DNA from: Lineus longissimus | Lineage: Eukaryota > Nemertea > Pilidiophora > Heteronemertea > Lineidae | Length of the DNA: 64,000 bases | Direction: 5' to 3' | Assembly (NCBI RefSeq): GCF_910592395.1 | Contig: NC_088316.1 | Span: 20,478,501 to 20,542,500, forward strand | Part shown: piece after piece, positions 52,901 through 57,825 of the stretch | Numbering within the stretch: position 1 is the stretch's first letter | How the letters are laid out: each line of letters opens with the position of its first letter | The notes under the pieces: generated by a model | What the model saw: the letters and a program-made list of their open reading frames with translations, nothing else | The model's database searches: none | What the model was told of the DNA's origin: nothing | Made by a program: the position numbers and the translations under genes

Positions 52901-55333
52901 AAACACCTCTTATGTTCCGCTGTAACATCTGTGGGGCTGTGGGGTGGCGTAAACACCTCTTATGTTCCGCTGTAACATCTGTGGGGCTGTGGGGGATGGC
53001 GCAAACACCTCTTATGTTCCGCTGTAACATCTGTGGGGCTGTGGGGGTGGCGCAAACACCTCTTATGTTCCACTGTAACATCTGTGGGGCTGTGGGGGTG
53101 GCGCAAACACCTCTTATGTTCCACTGTAGCATCTGTGGGGCTGTGGGGGTGGCGTAAACACCACTTATGTTCCGCTGTAACATCTGTGGGGCTGTGGGGG
53201 TGGCGTAAACACCTCTTATGTTGCACATGCTTCTCTCCAAGAGAAACAGTCCGTATATTTCCTGAGAGCCATTAAAAGCCTCGCAAGCTCACGTGCCACC
53301 AACGTTATATTTCTTAATAAAGTTAACATGAGGCTAATTTCAAAATCTTTACCATTGCAGGTAATTTTTCAGTTGTGATGATGAACTTTGAATTGAGAAG
53401 AAACATTGGATACTATCTGCTGCAAATTTATCTTCCATGCTACCTGATTGTGGTCATATCGTGGGTATCATTTTGGATCAACCGAGAAGCCACGCCAGCA
53501 AGAGTTACCTTAGGTAAGGGTAAAGCTTCAATGTCATTTTGTCATTTGGATCAACTGAGAAGCCACACAAGCAAGAGTTACTGTAGGTAAGGGTAAACTT
53601 TCATTGTGGTCATACCGTGGGCGTCATTTTTCATCAACTGGGAAGCCACGCCAGCAAGAGATGCAGGTACCCTGTAACATCGCCCTAGACATCTTTCTGC
53701 ATGCATGATTCTTCTTCCTTTGCAGGTATTACAACTATCCTGACCACGTCGACAATCAAGATGACAGGAAGTACCGGTGTGCCCAAAGTGCCCTACAACA
53801 CCGCTCTTGACATCTTCCTTCATGCATGCTTCTTCTTCGTATTCGCCGCCATTATAGAATACGCCGGTGTCAACTATTTTACCAAGACAGGAAAGCCAGA
53901 TCAGATACCTGAGGATGACGATGTAAGTAAAGTTGGGAGTGGCAGTTTACTCCCACTTCACGTAAATAAAGCCCTACTCATGCATGGGTTCCACGGGTAT
54001 CATAGCAATTCGCCGATGATTTCACGAAGTGACCGATCGGCACATTTTTCATTTTGAGAAAACTCCGCTGAAAGATTCCATATAGTTTGAATGACTCTGA
54101 GCATTACATATTATGGAAGATTATGATGGCACGAAATGCATAAATAGAGGGTAAAGAGTTATACAATAGACATTGGCTTTGAATATCACCATGATGATTG
54201 GTGTGTGAATATCACCATGATGATTGGTGTGTGGCTAACAGTCTGATGGCGCTGTTATCTCAGAATTTCAGAAAAATTGCAGCCTGGTCACTTTCTGAAA
54301 TCATCAACGAATTTAGAGCCTTGATAGTCTCGTTTTTACTGCTATTCCTGGTATCTAACGTGTCCAACGTCGTATCACATGCAACATTTCAATGAAGCAT
54401 GTTCATATTATCATCTAGGTATGGTTATTGGAACAAACCAGTTGATGGAAACTAATTTTTTTAACAGGCTTACGACATTATTGTCCTCGAGCTTGATGTT
54501 GTTACCTCATCTTTTGCCTTGTAGATAATAGCATACTATCCCCATCAACGAGAAAGAGTAGTAGGAGAAATTATGGTAATTTGGTCGCGGAATGCTTGCT
54601 TTTACCCACCTAACAATGTTAACACAGTGTATAACGTCAACCTTGCCAACTATAACCTGTCGGGGCATCATGGAAAACCTCTCATTTTTGAATCATTTTG
54701 TTTGGCATAACTTTCCATCTAAAACTGGTGCAGTTTCGGTATGAGTCATCCACCTCATCCTCCATGTCTTAATATGATTTCGAGAATTATTTGGAAAAAG
54801 GAAACAGTGGTTGTGTGTTTATTCTAGAACACTTTGAAGATGACTCTCCCCATTTTAAAACTTTATTGAGTTCATGTACTCTTTATCAATTGTACTGTTA
54901 TAAACATCATTTGTCAGCTTTTGATAAGATTGATCATCATATAATTGTGTTGTCACTAGGTCAGAGAAGTATAAATAAACAGTAATTTGTATTCTCTCTT
55001 TTCTACCTCTAGGACACAGATCAGGAAAGTCCACTAATCAAGAACTGTAAATCCGACATGGAACGAATCCTACCGGCTGATCCCAATAATGGACATTCAT
55101 TACATAAGGGCATTCGTAACCGTCATCGCACAAGAGGCCGCGACAACTGCTGCTCCATGTTCATGGAGTGCCTGAAAGGCAACTCGAAATACAGGGATCT
55201 AAAGTCATTATCCAGACAGCTGGATGGCATTAACAGTGTCAGTAAAATAGACATTTATTCTCGGTTTCTGTTTCCAATTTGTTTCGTTGTATTCAGCGCC
55301 CTCTATTGGTCTGCGTTCCAGTATTATTTATGA
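19843..55333 (+). CDS. GABA-A receptor-type Cys-loop chloride channel subunit (alpha/gamma- or GRD-like), 5' partial, 8 exons
   Basis: Exons: 19843-19949, 42139-42206, 46166-46386, 50536-50618, 51161-51301, 53361-53513, 53726-53922, 55013-55333. All introns are GT-AG and the phases agree, giving 429 residues without a start codon. Seen: ligand-binding domain (residues 1-222), Cys-loop with two Cys separated by 13 residues (139 and 153), M1 (about 223-247), M2 preceded by PAR (252-254), M3 (about 285-307), a roughly 95-residue cytoplasmic loop and M4 near the C-terminus. Family knowledge: such subunits form pentameric plasma-membrane channels opened by GABA or glycine, and PAR before M2 marks anion selectivity. 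Loop B (GSYAY) and the stretch before M1 (SVVMMNFELRRNIGYY) look alpha/gamma-like; loop A (PDTYFLN) looks beta-like. Inference: a GRD-like or alpha-like invertebrate GABA-A subunit. A glycine-receptor-like orphan is the main alternative. The signal-peptide exon is missing. Confidence 0.93.
20777..20894 (+). repeat. Perfect 59-bp tandem duplication
   Basis: Two adjacent identical copies beginning TCAATGAGTCGAAGTG, the second starting at 20836. Exact identity implies a recent event. Confidence 0.9.
21159..21182 (+). repeat. Short interstitial telomere repeat (TAACCC)4
   Basis: Four perfect TAACCC units inside the first intron. Confidence 0.9.
21568..21573 (+). promoter_or_regulatory. Intronic AATAAA hexamer in a 3'-UTR-like context
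   Basis: AATAAA lies in AATTGAATAAAGAAACC after about 250 nt of non-coding sequence. It could be an intronic poly(A) site or the remnant of a retro-inserted 3' end. No coding frame leads into it, so support is weak. Confidence 0.2.
21690..21751. repeat. Pair of near-identical 17-bp palindromes
   Basis: CTCGACCTTAGGTCGAG at 21690-21706 and CTCGACCCTGGGTCGAG at 21735-21751, 45 bp apart start to start. The 5' side reads TTTAACCCTTAGTG at 21671-21684, which loosely recalls a TTAA-targeting transposon end; that assignment is speculative. Confidence 0.55.
21949..22222 (+). repeat. Degenerate near-80-bp tandem repeat, about 3.5 copies
   Basis: Recurrent GGTGATGTAAGAGAC, ATGCCTCATGTCGCAATCAAG and GACTGCATTGTAG segments starting at 21949, 22030, 22088 and 22166. 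Copy two lacks an internal piece. Confidence 0.75.
22222..24500. other. Intronic, no gene recognised; (GTT)n microsatellite near 23886-23915
   Basis: Two divergent copies of an approximately 105-bp motif (ACTGACCTACTT ... GTTATGAACAGTAGGTTTGT) lie at 22290-22490. A GTT triplet run of about nine units lies at 23886-23915. No coding signature. Confidence 0.5.
24501..29685 (+). repeat. 5.2-kb minisatellite, 54-bp unit, about 96 copies
   Basis: The unit contains GGCAAAACGATTCTATTCGT and CAACTTGCTTCAGTCTTCC, then AAGAATGCTATGGTA. Units differ at a few recurrent positions (TTGCTT/TTCCTT, TTCC/TTAC, GGTAGG/GGGAGG, AATGC/AACGC). The first units are degenerate, and three early units are 53 bp. One unit at about 27178 has lost 2 bp. 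Because 54 is divisible by 3 and the unit lacks stops in two + frames, open frames of 791-1651 codons run through. They have no start context, splice logic or domain and simply swap at the 2-bp deletion, so they are not genes. The array lies in the receptor's first intron. Confidence 0.97.
29690..31440. other. Intronic, no gene recognised
   Basis: AT-rich sequence with short unsupported frames, including 102 codons on the minus strand at 29688-29996 with no motif. Confidence 0.5.
31441..31700 (+). repeat. Degenerate 78-bp tandem repeat, about 3.3 copies
   Basis: GAAGTTAGCATTGACCAA-type starts recur at 31443, 31522, 31599 and 31677, each followed by GCAGCTTxTCATTGT and ACCTATCACGGA. Confidence 0.8.
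31790..31951 (+). repeat. Imperfect tandem duplication of about 80 bp
   Basis: Two copies share GTATACATCT, TCTCCGA-TACTA, GCTGGAGTAGA and CGACTGGAAGAGGCAGACACG. The second copy has an insertion. Confidence 0.75.
32480..32627 (+). repeat. Left arm of an inverted minisatellite pair (CATTTCGCCTAC units)
   Basis: About ten 15-bp units of CATTTCGCCTACTCC / CACTTCGCCTACACC. The reverse complement of the same unit forms the array at 32801-33020. Confidence 0.9.
32667..32699 (+). repeat. Perfect 9-bp stem hairpin in the spacer
   Basis: GGTGCCTTT (32667-32675) pairs with AAAGGCACC (32691-32699) around a 15-nt loop, midway between the inverted arrays. Confidence 0.8.
32801..33020 (-). repeat. Right arm of the inverted minisatellite pair (GTAGGCGAAATGGGA units)
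   Basis: About 14 units of GTAGGCGAAATGGGA and variants, the reverse complement of the left arm, 173 bp away. Together they resemble a foldback element. Confidence 0.9.
33030..34468. other. Intronic, no gene recognised
   Basis: Short unsupported frames. GGACCGAGCGAAGCTCTCTGG near 33090-33112 may be the outer edge of the foldback repeat. Confidence 0.4.
34469..34878 (+). repeat. 60-bp tandem repeat, about 7 copies
   Basis: The unit contains CTGTCCCAGACTGTAGGTTA, GCGAACAATCCCTTCCATTA and ACTGGCCAATCCCTCACCGA. The period is exactly 60 bp throughout, and the outer copies are the most diverged. Confidence 0.95.
34880..36409. other. Intronic, no gene recognised
   Basis: No motif-bearing frame and no array. 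Confidence 0.45.
36410..36895. mobile_element. Interspersed repeat with three degenerate internal units
   Basis: GGGCTT...GTAGCG/TGGCATGA...GGGGTGGGAGAGG...CCCTAT-GA recurs at about 36420, 36545 and 36720. One unit includes ATGGCTGCCAGGCGGCAATT, resembling the ATGGCCGCCAAGCGGCC motif at 5040-5870. It ends with GCTTCGCTTCGCGTTGCCC. No coding frame. Confidence 0.5.
36896..41980. other. Intronic, no gene recognised
   Basis: AT-rich. A perfect 8-bp-arm palindrome TACCTTATCATAAGGTA lies near 40766-40782, and an AT-rich inverted repeat (TTCCAAAAAA / TTTTTTGGAA) at 41050-41092. No domain-bearing frame. Confidence 0.45.
41981..42085 (+). repeat. Imperfect tandem duplication just upstream of exon B
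   Basis: GGGACTGGCCATTCAATCAG, TTTAAGGGAAGCATCTCGTC and CTGTTC recur about 60 bp later with few changes, about 55 bp before the exon B acceptor. Confidence 0.8.
42139..42206 (+). CDS. GABA-A-type subunit, exon B
   Basis: A 68-bp exon encoding GPPTEVLTDLYIKSMGPIS plus EEMM, the first beta strands of the ligand-binding domain (residues 36-58). The acceptor is CTTTTGCAG and the donor ATG/GTAAGT. The split glycine codon joins exactly to exon A across a 22-kb intron. The small size and phase fit the conserved small exon of this family. Confidence 0.92.
42360..42880 (-). repeat. 51-bp tandem repeat, about 10 copies
   Basis: On the + strand the unit contains CCCCTGTATAATGTAACACG, GTGTAAGGTCATAGCCCCAA and AGCTTAGAGGT. 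The first copy is diverged. One copy near 42620 is shortened, which switches the open frame on the minus strand. Minus-strand frames of 104-177 codons are artefacts of the 51-bp period. Confidence 0.95.
43236..43850 (-). repeat. 69-bp tandem repeat, about 8 copies, with duplicated edge sequence
   Basis: The + strand unit contains TTCCACCGACTCTGACGGGC, CAAGACTGGTAAAGTACACT and GTCACCGGGAGTGTTGTGTC. CTCATATGATAATGCAATAC occurs after the first copy (43318) and again at the array end (43831). The minus-strand frame of 180 codons is an artefact of the period. Confidence 0.95.
43851..44840. other. Intronic, no gene recognised
   Basis: AT-rich sequence with no motif-bearing frame or array. Confidence 0.45.
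44855..45262 (+). repeat. AT-rich dispersed repeat, copy 3, flanked by a 9-bp direct repeat
   Basis: Carries the GGGACTGATGATGTTGGTTC and TTTTGAGCAGAAAA segments shared with 8229-8460 and 19351-19742, plus an internal GGGTAAGGGTAAGGGTTAGC. TATTACGCA occurs on both sides (44846-44854 and 45263-45271) and may be a target-site duplication. Confidence 0.7.
45272..46165. other. Intronic, no gene recognised
   Basis: Nothing beyond normal acceptor signals before exon C. Confidence 0.45.
46166..46386 (+). CDS. GABA-A-type subunit, exon C (loops D and A)
   Basis: A 221-bp exon encoding residues 59-131. Visible landmarks are DCYFRQTWFDQRL (loop D and the conserved RQxW), MWKPDTYFLNGRGS (loop A), PNKLLRI and GGILYSM. 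The acceptor is ATTGCAG and the donor ATGAG/GTAAGC, splitting an Arg codon. Loop A reads PDTYFLN as in beta subunits. The His that confers classical benzodiazepine sensitivity in vertebrate alpha subunits is replaced by Leu. Confidence 0.95.
46465..46914 (+). repeat. Near-115-bp tandem repeat, 4 copies, beginning 79 bp after exon C
   Basis: Each unit carries CACTATATGCTCTxxGGAAG, GCAACAAGTGGACAATATAG, TTGGTTTCATGTCAAAACTA and CAATGCCAGTTGAGCTGGTT. Copies begin near 46475, 46590, 46705 and 46817; the last is shortened. Confidence 0.9.
47482..47706 (+). repeat. 45-bp tandem repeat, exactly 5 copies
   Basis: The unit contains GTCCATTCAAGTAGTGATCA and CCACAGCAAGCATCCACGCT. Copies are almost identical (one GATTACC variant). 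Open frames on both strands are artefacts of the 45-bp period. Confidence 0.97.
48380..48620 (-). repeat. Imperfect CACGTG-centred repeats, left cluster
   Basis: CTTCCACGTGAAAG, CTTCCACGTAAGAG, CTTCCGCGTGAAAT and CTTCCACGTGCAAG recur at roughly 60-100-bp spacing in the same orientation, often with an AACTGTCGC/GTCGGA segment between. They flank the MADF remnant. Confidence 0.5.
48810..49077 (-). pseudogene. MADF-domain (Myb/SANT-like DNA-binding) gene remnant, frameshifted
   Basis: On the minus strand the first frame reads TQEQVFELIQEYEIRSILWD then AEAKEYE. After a frameshift in an A-rich run at about 48992-48998 it continues KKEDARKVLAERM and VQRKRHNLRTQFSTE, then TDEICTSKFFSLL. This matches the MADF pattern: an N-terminal helix with R-x-I-L-W-D, then NLRTQ-S and a C-terminal W/F-rich helix. 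MADF proteins bind DNA and some are encoded as accessory ORFs of PIF/Harbinger-type transposons. The conserved aromatic before the final helix is replaced (TSKFF). Broken frame plus intronic location indicate a decayed copy. Flanking CACGTG repeats may belong to the same element. Confidence 0.55.
49215..49375 (-). repeat. Imperfect CACGTG-centred repeats, right cluster
   Basis: TTTTCCGCGCGAATG, CCTTCCACGTGCAAGTCACT and CTTTCACGTGGGTG in the same orientation as the left cluster, interspersed with GTCCGACA and GTCGACAG motifs. Confidence 0.45.
50242..50415 (+). mobile_element. LINE remnant (post-RT region) directly upstream of exon D
   Basis: Translation gives IWRDRNTSLP, a frameshift, then IKLYLLRSLVISVFLYPAKS and WEMNASIEKRIKAFEPNCYI. 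This follows the LINE pattern KLxLYRSLVxSxLLYGxExW...LEKRIQAFExxCYR found after the reverse-transcriptase core. Short, frameshifted and isolated, so a dead fragment. It is on the same strand as the receptor gene and ends about 120 bp before the Cys-loop exon. Confidence 0.6.
50536..50618 (+). CDS. GABA-A-type subunit, exon D (Cys-loop)
   Basis: An 83-bp exon encoding LTIKATC, 13 residues, then CPLYIGS. The two Cys (139 and 153 of the partial protein) form the family's signature disulphide loop, with the invariant central P-M-D. A sequon NQT sits inside the loop directly before the second Cys. The acceptor is CTTTCAG and the donor GCT/GTAAGT. A decayed LINE fragment lies just upstream in the preceding intron. 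Confidence 0.95.
51161..51301 (+). CDS. GABA-A-type subunit, exon E (loop B/F region)
   Basis: Encodes YAYKNNEVQYKWKEG and onwards to DQVIVSQPH (residues 160-206). The SYAY junction with exon D reproduces alpha-type loop B. The acceptor is GATTTCAG. An open frame continues upstream to an ATG at 51076, but it is not conserved before the acceptor, so it is treated as intron. The donor is CATG/GTAAGC. A large 50-bp satellite begins about 120 bp downstream. Confidence 0.93.
51421..53222 (+). repeat. 1.8-kb G-rich minisatellite, 50-52-bp unit, about 36 copies, between exons E and F
   Basis: The unit contains CTTATGTTCCGCTGTAACAT, CTGTGGGGCTGTGGGGTGGC and GTAAACACCT. Lengths of 50, 51 and 52 bp come from GGGG/GGGGG/GGGGGG in the second G run, so open frames drift and overlap on both strands. 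Sub-variants (CACTG for CGCTG, GCGCAAACAC for GCGTAAACAC) cluster towards the 3' half. It fills most of the 2059-bp intron. Confidence 0.97.
53361..53513 (+). CDS. GABA-A-type subunit, exon F (pre-M1, M1, start of M2)
   Basis: Encodes NFSVVMMNFELRRNIGYYLL, then the M1 helix (QIYLPCYLIVVISWVSFWIN) and REATPARVTL. PAR before M2 is the anion-selectivity motif. Asn-208 starts an NFS sequon. The acceptor is CATTGCAG and the donor TTAG/GTAAGG. Degenerate copies of the 3' part of this exon and its donor follow in the next intron. Confidence 0.96.
53514..53725 (+). pseudogene. Intron built from degenerate copies of exon F and exon G
   Basis: Positions 53533-53597 and 53602-53660 each repeat the 3' part of exon F. 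The second copy translates IVVIPWASFFINWEATPAR against IVVISWVSFWINREATPAR in exon F. The first also repeats the donor (TAG/GTAAGGGTAAA). Positions 53667-53725 repeat the M3 part of exon G (IALDIFLHA, stop, FFF) and end in the acceptor TTTGCAG used by exon G. The M2 pore segment is absent from the duplicate. Stops and indels show it is non-coding. Confidence 0.8.
53726..53922 (+). CDS. GABA-A-type subunit, exon G (M2 pore and M3)
   Basis: Encodes GITTILTTSTIKMTGSTG (M2), VPKVPYNTALDIFLHACFFF onwards (M3), VNYFTKTGKP, and an acidic start of the cytoplasmic loop (EDDD). Counting from the PAR Arg as 0', the pore has Thr at 2', Thr at 6' and Leu at 9'. In the family 9'Leu is the gate and 6'Thr favours picrotoxin block. 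The donor is GAT/GTAAGT. Reading past the donor would add a non-conserved tail and a stop at 54057. Confidence 0.96.
54181..54232 (+). repeat. 26-bp perfect tandem duplication
   Basis: GAATATCACCATGATGATTG plus GTGTGT, twice in a row. Confidence 0.9.
55013..55333 (+). CDS. GABA-A-type subunit, terminal exon H (cytoplasmic loop, M4, stop)
   Basis: Encodes the rest of the M3-M4 loop (basic segment RNRHRTRGRDNCC) and then SKIDIYSRFLFPICFVVFSA, ending LYWSAFQYYL and TGA. KIDxxSRxxFP before M4 is a strong GABA-A/glycine receptor signature. The acceptor is CTACCTCTAG. The loop is short compared with many vertebrate subunits. Confidence 0.95.
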   Translation, partial: DTDQESPLIKNCKSDMERILPADPNNGHSLHKGIRNRHRTRGRDNCCSMFMECLKGNSKYRDLKSLSRQLDGINSVSKIDIYSRFLFPICFVVFSALYWSAFQYYL

Positions 55334-55803
55334 CGTAGGCAAATCATTCATTTGTCATTTGTATTTAGGAAGTCATTCTTGTCACCCGTCTTCTTAAACA
55401 TGTGTATGTAAGACGATCAAGCCAGGATCACTTCTTTTCCCTTCAACCTGTCTGTATCAGGCTGCGATAGATTCAGTCATAAATGCGGAGGTATTGTTGG
55501 GAACTCTGATACTTCCTTCGATGGTGTGTTGAAATTTGCTTCAGTCTTGCCAGGCATTTACCAATCACCCGAGATATCTCTTTTGGCATCGAAGTACCAT
55601 GCAAAGAAATGTATTCATGCCTCATTGGTAAGATACGATGTGTCTGCATTTAAAATTGATAGCCCGATTTATTCACTAGGAAATGTCCATTATGTTTGTC
55701 TCGTGGTTTGTTAGGCCCCACTCCTGAAGTGTACACAAAATAATCGCTGACGGAAATTCAAATGAAATTCAGTCGAAAGATGAAAGCAGAATACGTGAAT
55801 AAA
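55334..55803 (+). promoter_or_regulatory. Candidate 3' UTR ending at an AATAAA poly(A) signal (55798-55803)
   Basis: The first clear AATAAA downstream of the stop lies 465 nt away, in a non-coding stretch with no other gene. Cleavage would be expected 10-30 nt later. No transcript data support it. Confidence 0.5.
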
Positions 55804-57146
55804 GCAATCATTCTGGTTGCCCCATCATACACATGTATATTTATCTCAAAGGATCCATCTAATTACCACATACACTGAATGTAATAAGATGTACTTGCCA
55901 TCAACTTTGACCCATTTCATGTTTCAATACATTAACAAATCTGATCTTTCGATGAAATTACTTTGTATTGGCTTACAGGGTGTATGGCTGTCAACTGAGA
56001 GTGACCATGGATATCACTAGGGTTCGTGCAACAGAGAACATGACTCGAAAACACCATTTTCATTATATGCTTATTTGTTGTTAAACAATTAAACAGAATG
56101 GTCTTCTCATTAATTGCAGAATGTCCATGGTTACGGTGTGACACTTTCTCATCTGTAAAGGGTAGGGTTTGTTTCATATTGAGCATGAATAATGCCTATG
56201 TCTAGCAAGTTTCAGTTATAATGAACAAATGATAGTTAGTGTAGATATTAACATGAAGCTGATAATAGCTTCATGATGTTTATAATGTAAATATGGCTTC
56301 AGGAGATATCATGTAAAGATCTGGGCTCCATTTGGTTATTTCATGTTGAAACTGGAAGCCCTTCTCCTTAAATGTATATGCTGTCCACAAATGAACGAAA
56401 AAAATATATGCCATCCTTCTTCGTGTGAACATGAAAATGAAACAGCCACTCGTAACACGCGTTAGTGCCACTCATTGTTCTTAGTCCCACCCATTTTTAC
56501 TCTCTGACAAACAAGGGCTGTCGGTGAAAGTGTTATATTTTGTACCCTGAATGGGCAATGGCAGCAGTTTGCTGAGTGTGTTTGAAGGATTGTCTTTGAT
56601 TGTCTGTATGTGGAGAGTGCTATCGAGTGTGTGCTGGCCATGGCAGAGACAGCATTGATTGGGTTGACTGTTACCTTTTTGGTTGACTGTTGTGTGTTGA
56701 ATCACTTTCTGTAGGTATTCATGAAGCTAGCACGTTTTGTTTCTGATGGAAATACAGGATACCAATTATTATCTAGTTTTTTATGCGAACTGTATGATGT
56801 AGTTGGCTAATGCAAATTGCTAGTCGACATTTGGTTAACATATAAACAAAAGATATGAAGGCAATGTCCAATTAAACTTTTCCATCTTTTGTTTCAGTAG
56901 TGTTTAGAATGTTGGTAAGGGGTTTTAACCCAATTCAGTGTCAACGGCATTGGTCTGTGTTTGAATGGCAGCTGTGACTGAGATGTTCGTATGTCTGAAA
57001 GAGCTGAAAAGGTTGCTGTACTTTCAATGGAATTGTTCGTGACTATTTGTAAATCAGTTCAATGAGGTATAATATTGCATTCATGATTATGCATGAGTGT
57101 TTCTGCCTATCTTGCCAAACCGCCACAACAAGTAATTCCAAGCACA
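55804..57146. other. Downstream flank, no gene recognised
   Basis: Short frames only, with no motif. Confidence 0.5.
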
Positions 57147-57270
57147 GAGCACTAACACATCGCCCTAAGCAGCTCTAGAGCACTAACACATCGCCCTAAG
57201 CAGCTCTAGAGCACTAACACATCGCCCTAAGCAGCTCTAGAGCACTAACACATCGCCCTAAGCAGCTCTA
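57147..57270 (+). repeat. 31-bp tandem repeat, exactly 4 perfect copies
   Basis: The unit joins GAGCACTAACACATCGCCCT to AAGCAGCTCTA. No differences are seen between copies. Confidence 0.97.
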
Positions 57271-57825
57271 GATTGCTAATGAAGCATCCAAACAAAATGC
57301 CACAGTTGTAGGAATTAAACAGTTTTTAATTCCGAACATATAATTAATTAGTGCTTTCAGTTTTTATCTTCTGGTTCGGACAAAACGGGGTGTGCATCAT
57401 CAAAGTTTCGTGAAGTTGGTCATAACACTCAAGATAACATTAAGTTCTGGAACTTACGATTGGGGCATTTTGCTTGAACTAGAGTGCAGTTTCGTTATGT
57501 CCACACAAATGGGATTGTCATTATTCCGATCTAGTTACTCGTCGTATACCGTCATCGGTCTTCGGTATAGGCGTGGCTGCTAAGGTACTGTACAAACAAC
57601 ATGTCTCCAATGGCACACTGCTATTGTATGTCACCGAGTTTCATTTCAGCCTTCTTTTTTATCAATAAATACCACAAAATATTTCTAAGTATATCGATTA
57701 TTGGCCTCATCATTTCATGCAAAATCGTCTCTGTAACAAAGAGTTACAGTGTACACATACGAAGACGCCTTTGACAATGCTAGTGCCGATGCGAGCAAAT
57801 AATCAAATGGTCATTGCAAACTTGT
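57271..57825. other. Non-coding, no gene recognised
   Basis: Spacer between the 31-bp and 63-bp arrays. Short unsupported frames only. Confidence 0.5.

Noticed and set aside
51276-53275. Many overlapping frames on both strands with HxCxxPT/CNICG-like repeats that might suggest zinc fingers
   Set aside because: The repeated Cys/His spacing comes from the 50-52-bp satellite, appears on both strands and drifts with G-run length. No zinc-finger consensus is present.
53923-54057. Read-through extension of exon G past its donor
   Set aside because: A consensus GTAAGT donor lies at 53923 and the extended sequence is not family-like. The terminal exon with M4 joins in phase at 55013. It could at most be an intron-retention isoform.
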